A stretch of DNA of 64,000 bases from the NCBI GenBank assembly GCA_039978075.1, contig JBDWCA010000011.1, positions 434,001 to 498,000 of the forward strand. The letters are read 5' to 3'. Each line of letters opens with the position of its first letter. The first letter of the stretch is position 1. Below are positions 43,383 to 52,452 of the stretch, piece by piece. This DNA is from Anderseniella sp039978075. Its GTDB lineage: Bacteria > Pseudomonadota > Alphaproteobacteria > Rhizobiales > Aestuariivirgaceae. Under the pieces are notes generated by a model. It had not been told where the DNA came from. It searched no databases and saw only the letters and a program-made list of their open reading frames with translations. The translations under genes were made by a program, and so were the position numbers.

Positions 43383-43439
43383 CCTTTTAAACGTCGAACA
43401 GCGTTTCCCGCATACAGCGGAATGCCATCCAGAGGCTAT

Positions 43440-44078
43440 CTAGTCTTCGGTTTTTTCGACTTCGCCTTCTTCGGACTCTGCCGCTGTGTCTTCTGCTGCA
43501 TCTTCGGCGTCTTCTTCAGCCGCAGCATCTGCTTCAGCCTGTTCAAACAGCTCTTCAGCGGCACGACGGATCTCGTCTCGCTCGTCTGCATTGCCGGTCA
43601 GGTCTTCACCGCGGGCCTGGGCCTCGGCTTCGTCCTGGGTCCGCGCAACATTGATCTGTACGGTCGAGGAAACTTCGCCATGCAGCGCAATGCGCACCTC
43701 ATACAACCCGATGGTCTTGATCGGATCAGGTAACACCACGTGGTTGCGGGTGACGCTGACACCGGTTTCGCTTGCAGCCGCTGCAATATCGCGGGTGGAA
43801 ACCGACCCGTAAAGCTGACCGGATTCACCGGCCTGGCGGATCAGAATGAAGCTTGAACCGTCGAGCTTTTCCGAATCGGTCTTGGCAGCTTCAACAGCGG
43901 CGGCGTTCTTGACTTCAAGTTCAGCACGCTGGCTTTCAAACTTTTCCATGTTCTTTGCCGAGGCGCGAAGCGCTTTGCCGCGTGGCAGCAGAAAGTTGCG
44001 GGCGTAGCCGTCCTTGACACGGACGGTATCACCCATGGCGCCGAGTTTTTCGACCCGTTCCAGCAGAATGACTTGCAT
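43440..44078 (-). CDS. rplI: Ribosomal protein L9
   Basis: 212 residues, start ATG with AAGGAG nine bases upstream. The N-terminal rRNA-binding domain reads MQVILLERVEKLGAMGDTVR, with GYARNFLLPRGKA. A long helix and C-terminal domain follow. After about residue 150 there is an extra 60-residue, very acidic Glu/Asp/Ala tail, longer than in E. coli L9 (149 residues). Acidic L9 tails occur in other alphaproteobacteria. Confidence 0.96.
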   Translation of the reverse strand: MQVILLERVEKLGAMGDTVRVKDGYARNFLLPRGKALRASAKNMEKFESQRAELEVKNAAAVEAAKTDSEKLDGSSFILIRQAGESGQLYGSVSTRDIAAAASETGVSVTRNHVVLPDPIKTIGLYEVRIALHGEVSSTVQINVARTQDEAEAQARGEDLTGNADERDEIRRAAEELFEQAEADAAAEEDAEDAAEDTAAESEEGEVEKTED

Positions 44079-44137
44079 GATGTATTACTCCTTGATTTGT
44101 TCAGTGATTTCGATGTTGGAATTAAAAACAATGGCCT

Positions 44138-45103
44138 TTAGTCAGGCGGCTTGTTTCGTTTGCGGATGTTGAAACTCTGGTCGAACATGCCGAGCATGAT
44201 CAGCGGAACAATCGCGATTGCCGACAGAAACAGCAGCGACAGGTAAAACAGGCCGAGCAGAAAGCCGCGCATCGGATGGTTGTCGAGCAGCGCGTGCATG
44301 ACGGCAAGGCCCAGTATCGAGTAGGCCAGCATCAGGGCTGCCGTGAACACCCATGCAAATGCACCCAGTGTGCCGGGCAGGAAGGTTGCCACGGCAGAAG
44401 CCGACAATACCCAGATCGCCCAGCGCGGAAACGCCAACTGGCTGAACGGCGCCCATGGCCGCAATCCGGCGCCGGTCCTGCGCAGGACGCTGCCGGCCAG
44501 GTACATGTTCACCATTGTCGAAATGCACCAGACAATGCTCAGTGCGGCTGGCAGCACCATCACGACAAATGATCTTATCTGTTCGATTTGATCACTCGGC
44601 GGGGCATTGGGCTGCTTGGCCATTTCATCGAAAAGCGGCTGCAGCACTTCTCCGACCGAAGTCCGGAAGGTATCGACATCAGGTCCAAGTGCAAGAATGA
44701 CAAACACGCTCAGTATGGCGCTGGCGATCGCCGTCCACACGACCAGACGGCCTTCAGGATACCAGGCTGTGCCGGTATCGGAAACTTCACCTTCATCAGT
44801 GGGAGCAACGGAAGCTGGCCTGTTCTGCAGTGCCAGGTGGCTCAGGACAACAGGCGCAATGCCGGCGCTCAGGGCAACGAAAAAGGCTGCCTTCCACCCA
44901 AATCCGATCAGGTAGCCGACGACCATTACCAACGCGCCCAGTGCCGCGGTTATGGCACCCCAGCCCAGGCCGGCAACGAAAAGTGGAAAAGACGCAAGAT
45001 AGATCATCATGAGGCCAACCGCATTGCCCGAGCTGCCGCCTGCCTGTAGCAAGCCAGCTGTCAATCCGGCGATAATGCCTATTACAATCCAGTTGTTCAT
45101 CAT
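44138..45103 (-). CDS. DUF2232 membrane protein
   Basis: 321 residues with about eight hydrophobic segments (for example NWIVIGIIAGLTAGLLQAG and FVVMVLPAALSIVWCISTMV). The position between rpsR and rplI is the usual place of the DUF2232 gene in alphaproteobacteria. Function unknown. A charged loop near residues 105-115 separates the halves. The start ATG has a second ATG directly after it. Confidence 0.82.
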   Translation of the reverse strand: MMNNWIVIGIIAGLTAGLLQAGGSSGNAVGLMMIYLASFPLFVAGLGWGAITAALGALVMVVGYLIGFGWKAAFFVALSAGIAPVVLSHLALQNRPASVAPTDEGEVSDTGTAWYPEGRLVVWTAIASAILSVFVILALGPDVDTFRTSVGEVLQPLFDEMAKQPNAPPSDQIEQIRSFVVMVLPAALSIVWCISTMVNMYLAGSVLRRTGAGLRPWAPFSQLAFPRWAIWVLSASAVATFLPGTLGAFAWVFTAALMLAYSILGLAVMHALLDNHPMRGFLLGLFYLSLLFLSAIAIVPLIMLGMFDQSFNIRKRNKPPD

Positions 45104-45177
45104 CTGGGCTGTCCCGCATCTTGCGATGGGTTAGAGGCAATTCCGAAAGTCTGCCCCAACCGGTTAATATCGAGAAG

Positions 45178-45209
45178 CCCCTGACCAGACTGAATTGCCT
45201 GATCAGGGG
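45178..45209 (-). promoter_or_regulatory. Hairpin between rpsR and the DUF2232 gene
   Basis: CCCCTGA and TCAGGGG form a seven-base stem around an 18-base loop; a CCTGATCAGG palindrome overlaps the arm. There is no T run, so this is more likely a processing or attenuation point than a terminator. Confidence 0.35.
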
Positions 45210-45222
45210 AAATACATGTCTC

Positions 45223-45456
45223 TTACTTCACGACGTAGGGCAGAAGGCCCAGGAACCGCGCGCGCTTGATTGCTTTGGCCAGCTCACGCTGCTTCTTTGC
45301 AGAAACAGCCGTAATGCGGCTGGGTACGATCTTGCCACGCTCCGAGATGTAGCGGGACAGAAGGCGTGAATCCTTGTAATCGATCTTCGGCGCGTTGTCG
45401 CCCGTGAACGGGCAGCTCTTGCGACGGCGGAAGAATGGTCTGCGTGCACCTGACAT
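45223..45456 (-). CDS. rpsR: Ribosomal protein S18
   Basis: 77 residues. RRPFFRRRKSCPF and IDYKDSRLLSRYISERGKI are the family signature. It starts at the one-base overlap with the rpsF stop (TGATG) and has AAGGAGA upstream, so S6 and S18, which bind as a pair to the 30S platform, are coupled in translation. Confidence 0.97.
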   Translation of the reverse strand: MSGARRPFFRRRKSCPFTGDNAPKIDYKDSRLLSRYISERGKIVPSRITAVSAKKQRELAKAIKRARFLGLLPYVVK

Positions 45457-45878
45457 CAGCTGTCTCCTTCTGCTTTGGGCGCATCATCACGTGGCGGGCG
45501 CGGGGGGCGAGGGCCCCTGTCACCGCGGTCGCCACCGGGACGGTCGCTGCGCTCACGACCGGTGCGCATCTGAACCGAAGGCTCTTCTTCATGTTCTTCA
45601 ACACGAATTGTCATGAAACGAATGATGTCTTCATTGAGACCCATCTGGCGTTCCATTTCAGCAATGGCAGGAGCCGGTGCATCGAGGTTCAACAGTGCGT
45701 AATGTGCTTTGCGATTCTTGCGAATGCGATAGGTAAGTGGCTTCAGGCCCCAATATTCGGAGCGCCCGATTGTGCCGCCATTATCGGTGATAACGGTTTT
45801 GAACTGGTCTGTAAGTGCATCCATCTGCGCGGTGGAAATATCCTGACGCGCCATGAACACATGCTCATACAATGGCAT
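45456..45878 (-). CDS. rpsF: Ribosomal protein S6
   Basis: 140 residues from ATG at 45878 (AAAGG upstream). MPLYEHVFMARQD and YWGLKPLTYRIRKNRKAHY are S6 landmarks. The C-terminal 40 residues are Arg/Gly/Pro/Asp-rich (DRPGGDRGDRGPRPPRPPRD), an extension seen in alphaproteobacterial S6. It is the first gene of the rpsF-rpsR-DUF2232-rplI operon. Confidence 0.96.
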   Translation of the reverse strand: MPLYEHVFMARQDISTAQMDALTDQFKTVITDNGGTIGRSEYWGLKPLTYRIRKNRKAHYALLNLDAPAPAIAEMERQMGLNEDIIRFMTIRVEEHEEEPSVQMRTGRERSDRPGGDRGDRGPRPPRPPRDDAPKAEGDS

Positions 45879-46093
45879 GGTCAAAGCCTTTCTATTTGAT
45901 CCAAAGTCTTGTTCTTAAACAAACTTTCCGGCGCATAGCCTCCCCCGAGCCCATCGGAAAGAAAGGCTCGAGACACCGGTTCCTCGAAAGAGCAGGGACA
46001 CGGGAAGGCGGGTTTCAAAGCCCTGTCATGCCCAGGTAACGAACATGACCTTCCGTTCAGCCCCCGACCGGAAAACCGCTCAAGAACGGGCGG

Positions 46094-46121
46094 GTTATAC
46101 GGTAATTTCCCCAGTTTGCAA
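46094..46121 (-). promoter_or_regulatory. Promoter of the rpsF operon
   Basis: On the minus strand TTGCAA and TATAAC are 16 bases apart, about 215 bases upstream of rpsF and downstream of the end of the deaminase gene. Good sigma-70 match; the long leader could hold a ribosomal-protein autoregulatory site, but none was identified. Confidence 0.55.
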
Positions 46122-46133
46122 GGCCAAATGGCT

Positions 46134-47099
46134 TCACGGGGCAGGCGTCTTGCCGTCGAGCACTGTCGCCAACTTGCCGGTATCAATATTGCCACCACAC
46201 AATATGACGCCAACCCGCTTGCCGGCCATCGCATCGCGTTGCGCCATCAGGCCGGCGAGCGGCGCAGCACCGGCTCCTTCTGCAACATTGTGGGTTGCGC
46301 GATAATACAGCCTGATCGCATCAGCCACCTGATCATCCGACACTTCCACAATGTCATCCACACCCTTTGAAATGATCTCAAGCGCATCCGGGTGCGGCAC
46401 CCGTACCGCCATGCCGTCGGCAAAGGTATCGGCCGAGTTGGTTTCAACCGGCCGACCGGCTTCAACCGACAGTTTGTAGCAATTGGCGTTTTCGGACACC
46501 ACCGCGATCACCCTGGTTTTCAGACCCAGATGATCGCGTGCCGAGATAACACCGCAGCAACCTGATCCCATGCCAATGGGCACATAGACCGCATCCATTT
46601 CACCTGCTGCCTCGAACAGTTCATGCGCATAGGTTGAGACCCCGAGCACCAGTTCGCGATGGAACGATGGCACCATGTCCAGCCCGCGATCTTGTGCCAT
46701 CTGCATGCAGGTCACCCGCGCCTCATCGAAATCTGCACCCGTTTCGACCAGTTCCGCGCCCAGTGCCCTGATCGCGGCATTTTTCTCAACCGAGTTGCCG
46801 TGCGGCACCACGATGGTGGCTTTCACGCCATTGCGTGATGCAGCATAGGGAATGGACTGGCCGTGATTGCCTCTTGTTGCGGTGATCACGCCGTTGGTCT
46901 CGCCGCGCTCGGCTCGTTTTCGCATGTGCACCAGCCCGCCACGCACCTTGAAGGCGCCGGTGGGTGTGTGGTTTTCATGCTTGACCCAGGTTTCGATACC
47001 CAGTTCAGCCTGCAAAAGCGGCCAGGCATACTGCGGTGTCGGAGGCATCGCCTCATGGATGATGGTGCGTGCGTCGGCTATTTCGTCTGCTGTAAACAT
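46134..47099 (-). CDS. Threonine dehydratase-like PLP enzyme
   Basis: 321 residues from ATG at 47099; an upstream ATG would add 25 residues that show no homology. A fold-type II PLP enzyme: the lysine is in TGAFKVRGGL, the asparagine loop is ATRGNHGQSIPYAA, and the phosphate-binding glycine loop is GMGSGCCG. Threonine/serine dehydratases and serine racemases look alike at this level. It lacks the C-terminal ACT domain of biosynthetic IlvA, so a catabolic role is likelier. It is divergent from fabD. Confidence 0.8.
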   Translation of the reverse strand: MFTADEIADARTIIHEAMPPTPQYAWPLLQAELGIETWVKHENHTPTGAFKVRGGLVHMRKRAERGETNGVITATRGNHGQSIPYAASRNGVKATIVVPHGNSVEKNAAIRALGAELVETGADFDEARVTCMQMAQDRGLDMVPSFHRELVLGVSTYAHELFEAAGEMDAVYVPIGMGSGCCGVISARDHLGLKTRVIAVVSENANCYKLSVEAGRPVETNSADTFADGMAVRVPHPDALEIISKGVDDIVEVSDDQVADAIRLYYRATHNVAEGAGAAPLAGLMAQRDAMAGKRVGVILCGGNIDTGKLATVLDGKTPAP

Positions 47100-47228
47100 G
47101 AGGCTCGTCTGCTGCAAAGGTTGAGGCGGGACGCTGGCATAAGCCTGCCTGCTTGACAATACATAGCTGGCCATGCTGCAAGCCCGCTACATCTTATTCG
47201 CAATATCATCTGACTGGAGACCGCAGAC

Positions 47229-48176
47229 GTGACAGTTGCATTTACATTTCCGGGCCAGGGGTCGCAGGCCGTCGGCATGGGCAAGGACCTTGCAGACGCG
47301 TTTTCTTCTGCCCGTACAGTGTTTGACGAAGTGGACGACGCGCTCGGTGAAAAACTGTCGGCGGTCATGTGGGAAGGTCCTGCCGAAACACTGACACTTA
47401 CTCAGAATGCACAGCCGGCTCTGATGGCCGTCTCCATGGCGGTTGCGGCTGTCCTGGAGCAGGAATTCGGCATAACCGTTGCGGGCAAGGCAGGTTATGT
47501 AGCCGGGCATTCACTGGGCGAATACTCGGCTCTGGCAGCTGCAGGAACTTTTTCCATCGCAGATACCGCCCGACTGCTGCGTATCCGTGGAGAAGCCATG
47601 CAGGCCGCAACACCCGTTGGTACCGGCGCCATGGCGGCCTTGCTGGGGCTTGATTTCGAAACGGCCATGAAAGTGGCAGAAGAAGCAGCCCAGGGTGACG
47701 TCTGCCAGGCGGCAAACGACAATGCGCCGGGACAGGTCGTTGTGTCCGGTTCAAAGGCGGCTGTTGAGCGCGCTGTCGACATTGCCAAGGCCCATGGCGC
47801 CAGGCGTGCCATGTTGCTGCCGGTGTCTGCTCCGTTTCACTGTGCGCTGATGCAGCCGGCCGCAGATGTCATGGCGGCTGCACTTGCAGAAGTCGATATG
47901 TCCGCACCGGCGGTGCCGCTGGTGGCCAACGTGGTCGCAAGTGCCGTCACCGACCCAATCCAGTTGCGTGACAATCTTGTTGCCCAGGTAACCGGCACCG
48001 TGCGCTGGCGTGAATCGGTCACATGGATGATCGATAATGGTGTGACCGTTTTTGTTGAAGTGGGGGCCGGCAAGGTGCTGACGGGAATGGCAAGGCGCAT
48101 GGCGCCGGAGGCAACTTGCATGGCCACCACGTCGGTTGCGGATATCGAAGCCATCGCGCAGACCCTGAACGCTTGA
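47229..48176 (+). CDS. fabD: Malonyl-CoA:ACP transacylase
   Basis: 315 residues, GTG start with GGAG ten bases upstream. Moves malonyl from CoA to ACP for fatty acid chain extension. FPGQGSQAVGMG opens the protein; nucleophile S95 is in AGHSLGEYSA, the catalytic His is in SAPFHCALM, and VEVGAGKVLTGM is near the end. First of the fabD-fabG-acpP-fabF cluster. Confidence 0.95.
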   Translation: MTVAFTFPGQGSQAVGMGKDLADAFSSARTVFDEVDDALGEKLSAVMWEGPAETLTLTQNAQPALMAVSMAVAAVLEQEFGITVAGKAGYVAGHSLGEYSALAAAGTFSIADTARLLRIRGEAMQAATPVGTGAMAALLGLDFETAMKVAEEAAQGDVCQAANDNAPGQVVVSGSKAAVERAVDIAKAHGARRAMLLPVSAPFHCALMQPAADVMAAALAEVDMSAPAVPLVANVVASAVTDPIQLRDNLVAQVTGTVRWRESVTWMIDNGVTVFVEVGAGKVLTGMARRMAPEATCMATTSVADIEAIAQTLNA

Positions 48177-48209
48177 ATCCGTCAGCCGAACCAATCAGGA
48201 GAGATGAAC

Positions 48210-48947
48210 ATGTTTGACCTTACCGGCAAGAAGGCCCTCATTACTGGCGCCACCGGAGGGATTGGGGCGGCCATTGCGAAGGCATTGCATGCCAATGGCG
48301 CCACCGTGGCCTTGTCGGGCACCCGTGCCGCAGTTCTGGAAGACGTAAAAGCAAGCCTCGAAAACCGCGCTCACGCCCTGACATGTAATTTGTCTGATGC
48401 AGATGATGTCGAAAAACTGATCCCGGCTGCCCAGGATGCCATGGATGGCCTCGACATCCTGGTCAACAATGCCGGCATCACTCGTGACAACCTTGCCATG
48501 CGCATGAAGCGGGAAGACTGGCAGGCTGTTCTGGACGTGAATCTGACTGCCGCATTTACACTTACCAAAAACTGCATGCGCACCATGATGAAACAGCGCT
48601 GGGGCAGGGTGATCAACATTACCTCGGTTGTAGGTGTGACCGGCAATGCCGGCCAGGCCAACTATGCCGCGTCCAAGGCCGGTATGATCGGCATGTCGAA
48701 ATCTCTCGCGCAGGAACTGGCCTCCCGAAACATCACGGTCAACTGCATTGCGCCGGGTTTCATTGAAACGGCGATGACAGATGAGCTTAACGACAAGCAG
48801 AAAGAGGCAATTCTGGCTTCGGTTCCTGCCGGGCGTTTGGGGCATACAGACGAAATTGCCGCAGGGGCGGCTTACCTGGCAAGTGAAGAAGCTGCCTATG
48901 TCACAGGTCAGACCTTGCATATCAATGGCGGTATGGCCATGTTGTGA
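48210..48947 (+). CDS. fabG: 3-oxoacyl-ACP reductase
   Basis: 245 residues. The start at 48210 has AGGAG eight bases upstream; an ATG two codons earlier is too close to that site. NADPH-binding TGATGGIGAAIA, NNAGITRDNLAMRM and catalytic Y152/K156 (NYAASKAGM) are present, with the NCIAPGFIETAMTDEL segment of FabG. Reduces the 3-keto group during elongation. Confidence 0.95.
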   Translation: MFDLTGKKALITGATGGIGAAIAKALHANGATVALSGTRAAVLEDVKASLENRAHALTCNLSDADDVEKLIPAAQDAMDGLDILVNNAGITRDNLAMRMKREDWQAVLDVNLTAAFTLTKNCMRTMMKQRWGRVINITSVVGVTGNAGQANYAASKAGMIGMSKSLAQELASRNITVNCIAPGFIETAMTDELNDKQKEAILASVPAGRLGHTDEIAAGAAYLASEEAAYVTGQTLHINGGMAML

Positions 48948-48995
48948 ACCGCTGCGCACGTCGTCCACAACCTCGCATTGTTTCGGTTTTCGGGC

Positions 48996-49023
48996 TTGGA
49001 GTAGCGGGTAAATGTGTGATAAT
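48996..49023 (+). promoter_or_regulatory. Possible acpP promoter
   Basis: TTGGAG and GATAAT lie 16 bases apart, about 160 bases before acpP. acpP usually has its own strong promoter in addition to read-through from fabG. Confidence 0.5.
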
Positions 49024-49180
49024 AGGCGCGTTGTAGATGTGGGAATGCTCAGTCTTTCTGGCTGAAAATTCGGTATAAACAAAGGCTTACCCACTGGAAA
49101 TTTTCTGAACCGGATTCGGTTCCCGCAAGGTGCGGGGACAGTCTCGAACGCCGGATCAACTTAACGAGGGTTATATTGAA

Positions 49181-49417
49181 ATGAGTGATGTTGCTGATCG
49201 GGTCAAAAAGATTGTCGTTGAGCATCTCGGCGTAGACGCTGACAAAGTGGCGAAAGAGGCCAGCTTTATCGATGATCTCGGCGCAGACAGCCTGGATACC
49301 GTTGAGTTGGTAATGGCATTTGAAGAAGAGTTCGGAATCGAAATTCCTGACGATGCGGCTGAAACCATCCAGACTGTTGGTGATGCTGTTGGTTTCATCG
49401 AGAAGAATGCGGCCTGA
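49181..49417 (+). CDS. acpP: Acyl carrier protein
   Basis: 78 residues from ATG at 49181 (GAGGG ten bases upstream). The phosphopantetheine serine is S37 in DDLGADSLDTVELV. Acidic, as expected. It carries growing acyl chains for fabD, fabG and fabF around it. A terminator follows. Confidence 0.97.
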   Translation: MSDVADRVKKIVVEHLGVDADKVAKEASFIDDLGADSLDTVELVMAFEEEFGIEIPDDAAETIQTVGDAVGFIEKNAA

Positions 49418-49476
49418 TGTGATCAGGCCACGCCGAGTGCCAATTGCTGGCACCCGGCATCAGTTACGGGTTTAAG

Positions 49477-49510
49477 TACGGTGGCAGTGCAAAACACTGC
49501 CGCCGTATTT
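49477..49510 (+). terminator. Terminator after acpP
   Basis: TACGGTGGCAGTG and CACTGCCGCCGTA form a 13-base stem with one G-T pair, a CAAAA loop and a TTTATT tail. It separates acpP from fabF. Confidence 0.85.
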
Positions 49511-49611
49511 ATTGAAAACGATCAGGTTTATGATTTTGGTTGATGCAACCGGAAATTATCCTGATCTAGGGCAGAGAAAAAAGCGATCGTCCTGATCCAG
49601 GGAGTGTTTTC

Positions 49612-50877
49612 ATGCGCAGAGTCGTAGTCACGGGAATTGGAATGGTGTCGCCGGTCGGCGCCAATGTGGACGATAGTTGGAGCAATCTTCTCGCCGGGAA
49701 ATCAGGCGCGTCCCGGGTAACCCGCATGGATGTGTCTGACATGGCCTGCCAGGTTGGCTGCGAGGTGAAAACCGGCGATGGCACTGACGGGACCTTCAAC
49801 TGTGACGACTGGATGGAGCCGAAAGATCAGCGTCGCTACGACACATTCATCAAGTACGGATACTCTGCCGCCAAGATGGCGGTTCGTGATTCTGGCTGGA
49901 AGCCTGAGACAGACGAAGATCACTGGCGCACCGGTGTTTTGATAGGCTCCGGTATCGGTGGCTTGCCATCCATTGAAGCGACAACTCATCTGCTGGGTGA
50001 AAAAGGCCCGCGGCGTGTCAGCCCGTTCTTCATTCCTGGCTCTCTCATCAATCTGGTGTCTGGTCTCGTATCTATCGAATTTGGTTTCAAAGGGCCAAAC
50101 CACTCAGTTGTGACGGCCTGTTCAACTGGCGCTCATGCCATCGGTGATGCCGCGCGAATAGTGGCACTTGACGATGCCGATGTGATGATCGCCGGTGGCG
50201 CCGAGGCAGCCATCTGCCGCATCGGTTATGCAGGTTTTCAGGCGTGCAAGGCGCTGTCCACCCACTTCAACGACACGCCGGAAAAGGCATCACGGCCCTA
50301 TGACAAGGATCGCGATGGTTTCGTCATGGGCGAAGGCTCCGGTGTTGTGGTGCTGGAAGAGTACGAACATGCAAAGGCCCGCGGCGCGACAATCTATGCC
50401 GAGGTCGTGGGCTACGGCATGTCTGGCGATGCCTTTCATATTACAGCGCCCGCAGCAGATGGAGACGGTGCGTTTCGTTGTATGACTGCTGCACTGAAAA
50501 AGGCCGGTATTTCCGCCTCGGATCTTGATTACGTCAACGCCCACGGTACTTCAACACCGATGGGTGACGAGATCGAGTTGAAAGCTGTGGAACGCTTGTT
50601 GGGTAATCAGGCAGACCAACTGTGCATGTCGTCGACGAAGTCTGCGACCGGCCACCTGCTGGGAGCTGCTGGGGCAATTGAAGCGATCTTCAGTATCCTT
50701 GCCATGCGCGACAATACTGCGCCGCCAACGCTCAATCTGGACAATCCATCTGTCGAAACTGCAATTGACCTGGTGCCGCACACGGCCCGAAAAAAGGAAA
50801 TAAACACAGTTCTGTCGAATTCATTTGGTTTTGGTGGCACTAACGCTTCTCTGATTTTCCGTCGCGTGGACAGCTGA
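49612..50877 (+). CDS. fabF: 3-oxoacyl-ACP synthase II
   Basis: 421 residues, AGGGAG seven bases before ATG. Condensing enzyme: nucleophile C170 (VVTACSTGAHAIGD), and histidines in NAHGTSTPMGD and KSATGHLLGAAG. The C-terminal SNSFGFGGTNASLIF is diagnostic. Elongates acyl-ACP and controls unsaturated chain length with temperature in E. coli. Confidence 0.96.
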   Translation: MRRVVVTGIGMVSPVGANVDDSWSNLLAGKSGASRVTRMDVSDMACQVGCEVKTGDGTDGTFNCDDWMEPKDQRRYDTFIKYGYSAAKMAVRDSGWKPETDEDHWRTGVLIGSGIGGLPSIEATTHLLGEKGPRRVSPFFIPGSLINLVSGLVSIEFGFKGPNHSVVTACSTGAHAIGDAARIVALDDADVMIAGGAEAAICRIGYAGFQACKALSTHFNDTPEKASRPYDKDRDGFVMGEGSGVVVLEEYEHAKARGATIYAEVVGYGMSGDAFHITAPAADGDGAFRCMTAALKKAGISASDLDYVNAHGTSTPMGDEIELKAVERLLGNQADQLCMSSTKSATGHLLGAAGAIEAIFSILAMRDNTAPPTLNLDNPSVETAIDLVPHTARKKEINTVLSNSFGFGGTNASLIFRRVDS

Positions 50878-51036
50878 CGCCCTGCGCCTGAGCAATTGGA
50901 GAGCTGGAGCGGGATGACTTTGGGGTGTTACAACGCGAAGTTATCTGCCGGATAAATTCCAAAGTGTTCGAGCACTCTGTGCAGAATTATCTGCGCCCGG
51001 ATTGCTCGAAAGCAGAAAACAGAGATGCAAACCTGA

Positions 51037-52323
51037 ATGAGTGTGTTGCCCAACCGCAAGTCGAAACGTTCGCGAAGCTTTATTGGCCGTTTGTTCAGCT
51101 GGCTGTTTACGCTGGTGTTTCTGGCTGGCGCATCCGCAGGGTTGCTATGGTTTTTCGCAAATATCGAAGGACCGCTCGTCAAAGCCAAGATTGTGAACAT
51201 TCCAAAGGGAAGTTCAACAGTTGATATCGCGACACGATTGAACGAACAGGGTGTTGTAGACAGCTCGATCATAACAATGCTCGGCATAACCGCTGTGCGC
51301 TATACATTCGATGTCGACCCCAAGGCAGGTGAGTACGAATTTGCTGCCGGCAGTTCGCTGATTGACGTGCTTCGAAAGATCAAGACCGGTCGAACTTTGT
51401 TCTACAAGGTTTCGATGCCCGAAGGTTTCACGTCCTGGCAGGTGATGGAACGCCTGAAGGCCAATGAAATTCTGGTTGGTGAAATTTCCAACCCGCCGGC
51501 AGAAGGCGAATTACTTCCTGATACATATCTGTTCAATCGCGGCGGAACACGCCAGTCAATCATTGATCAGATGAACACGGCACAGAAAAAGCTGATTGAA
51601 AAACTGTGGCCTGCGCGTGCCGAAGGACTTCCTTTCAAAACACCGGAAGAAGCACTTATACTTGCATCAATTGTGGAAAAAGAGACGGGTCAGGCCGACG
51701 AGCGGGCGCAGGTTGCTGCAGTTTTCGTGAACCGATTGCGACGCGGCATGAGACTGCAGTCAGACCCGACCATTATATACGGTATCACCAGGGGGCAGGG
51801 GAAACTCGACCGGCCCATCAGGCGCAGTGATATTCGCGAGAAAACCGATTACAACACTTATCAGATCGACGGGCTGCCGCCGACACCCATCGCCAATCCG
51901 GGCCGGGCATCGATCGAGGCTGTTCTTAATCCGGTCGAGACGAAACATTTGTTCTTTGTGGCAGATGGTACAGGTGGACATGTGTTTGCAAAGACTTTGG
52001 CCGAGCACAACGCCAATGTGAAAAAATGGCGCAGCTGGCTGCGTGATAAGCGCGAACAGCAGCAAACCGAGCAACAAGAGGCCGAGAAACAAGCCACTAC
52101 CGAAGAAGCCGCTGAACAGCCGGCAGTAGAAGAACAGCCAGCCGCATCGACGCAGGAAGCCGGAAGCCAGGCCTCGGAGAGTTCTGCTGCATCCGTTCCG
52201 TTGCCTGCACAATCAGACAATGCACAACCAGCCAGTGAACAGCAGCGGTCAGGGAATTTTCGTGTCGTCGAGGTTGCTGGGCGCAGTGTACCTATTCCGA
52301 AAAACAAGCCGCAACGCCAGTGA
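51037..52323 (+). CDS. mltG: Endolytic transglycosylase MltG
   Basis: 428 residues. A cytoplasmic N-terminus and one membrane segment (LFSWLFTLVFLAGASAGLLW, about residues 19-41) are followed by the YceG domain. The catalytic glutamate is E214 in LASIVEKETGQ, and DTYLF and LQSDPTIIYGI are conserved. It cuts nascent glycan strands to set length. The last 90 residues are Gln/Glu/Ala/Ser low complexity, an odd tail. Follows fabF, as in other Hyphomicrobiales. Confidence 0.92.
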   Translation: MSVLPNRKSKRSRSFIGRLFSWLFTLVFLAGASAGLLWFFANIEGPLVKAKIVNIPKGSSTVDIATRLNEQGVVDSSIITMLGITAVRYTFDVDPKAGEYEFAAGSSLIDVLRKIKTGRTLFYKVSMPEGFTSWQVMERLKANEILVGEISNPPAEGELLPDTYLFNRGGTRQSIIDQMNTAQKKLIEKLWPARAEGLPFKTPEEALILASIVEKETGQADERAQVAAVFVNRLRRGMRLQSDPTIIYGITRGQGKLDRPIRRSDIREKTDYNTYQIDGLPPTPIANPGRASIEAVLNPVETKHLFFVADGTGGHVFAKTLAEHNANVKKWRSWLRDKREQQQTEQQEAEKQATTEEAAEQPAVEEQPAASTQEAGSQASESSAASVPLPAQSDNAQPASEQQRSGNFRVVEVAGRSVPIPKNKPQRQ

Positions 52324-52452
52324 TGCAGCAGCCTTGCATCCTCGCATGGCATATCACGCAGGCTGCCGGTAAAGTGTTGCCGGGGAGTGATTCTTGGTAG
52401 CCGAAGTCAACCGGTTGATGGTTACAGGTGCGAAGGCAAGGGGCGAATTGAC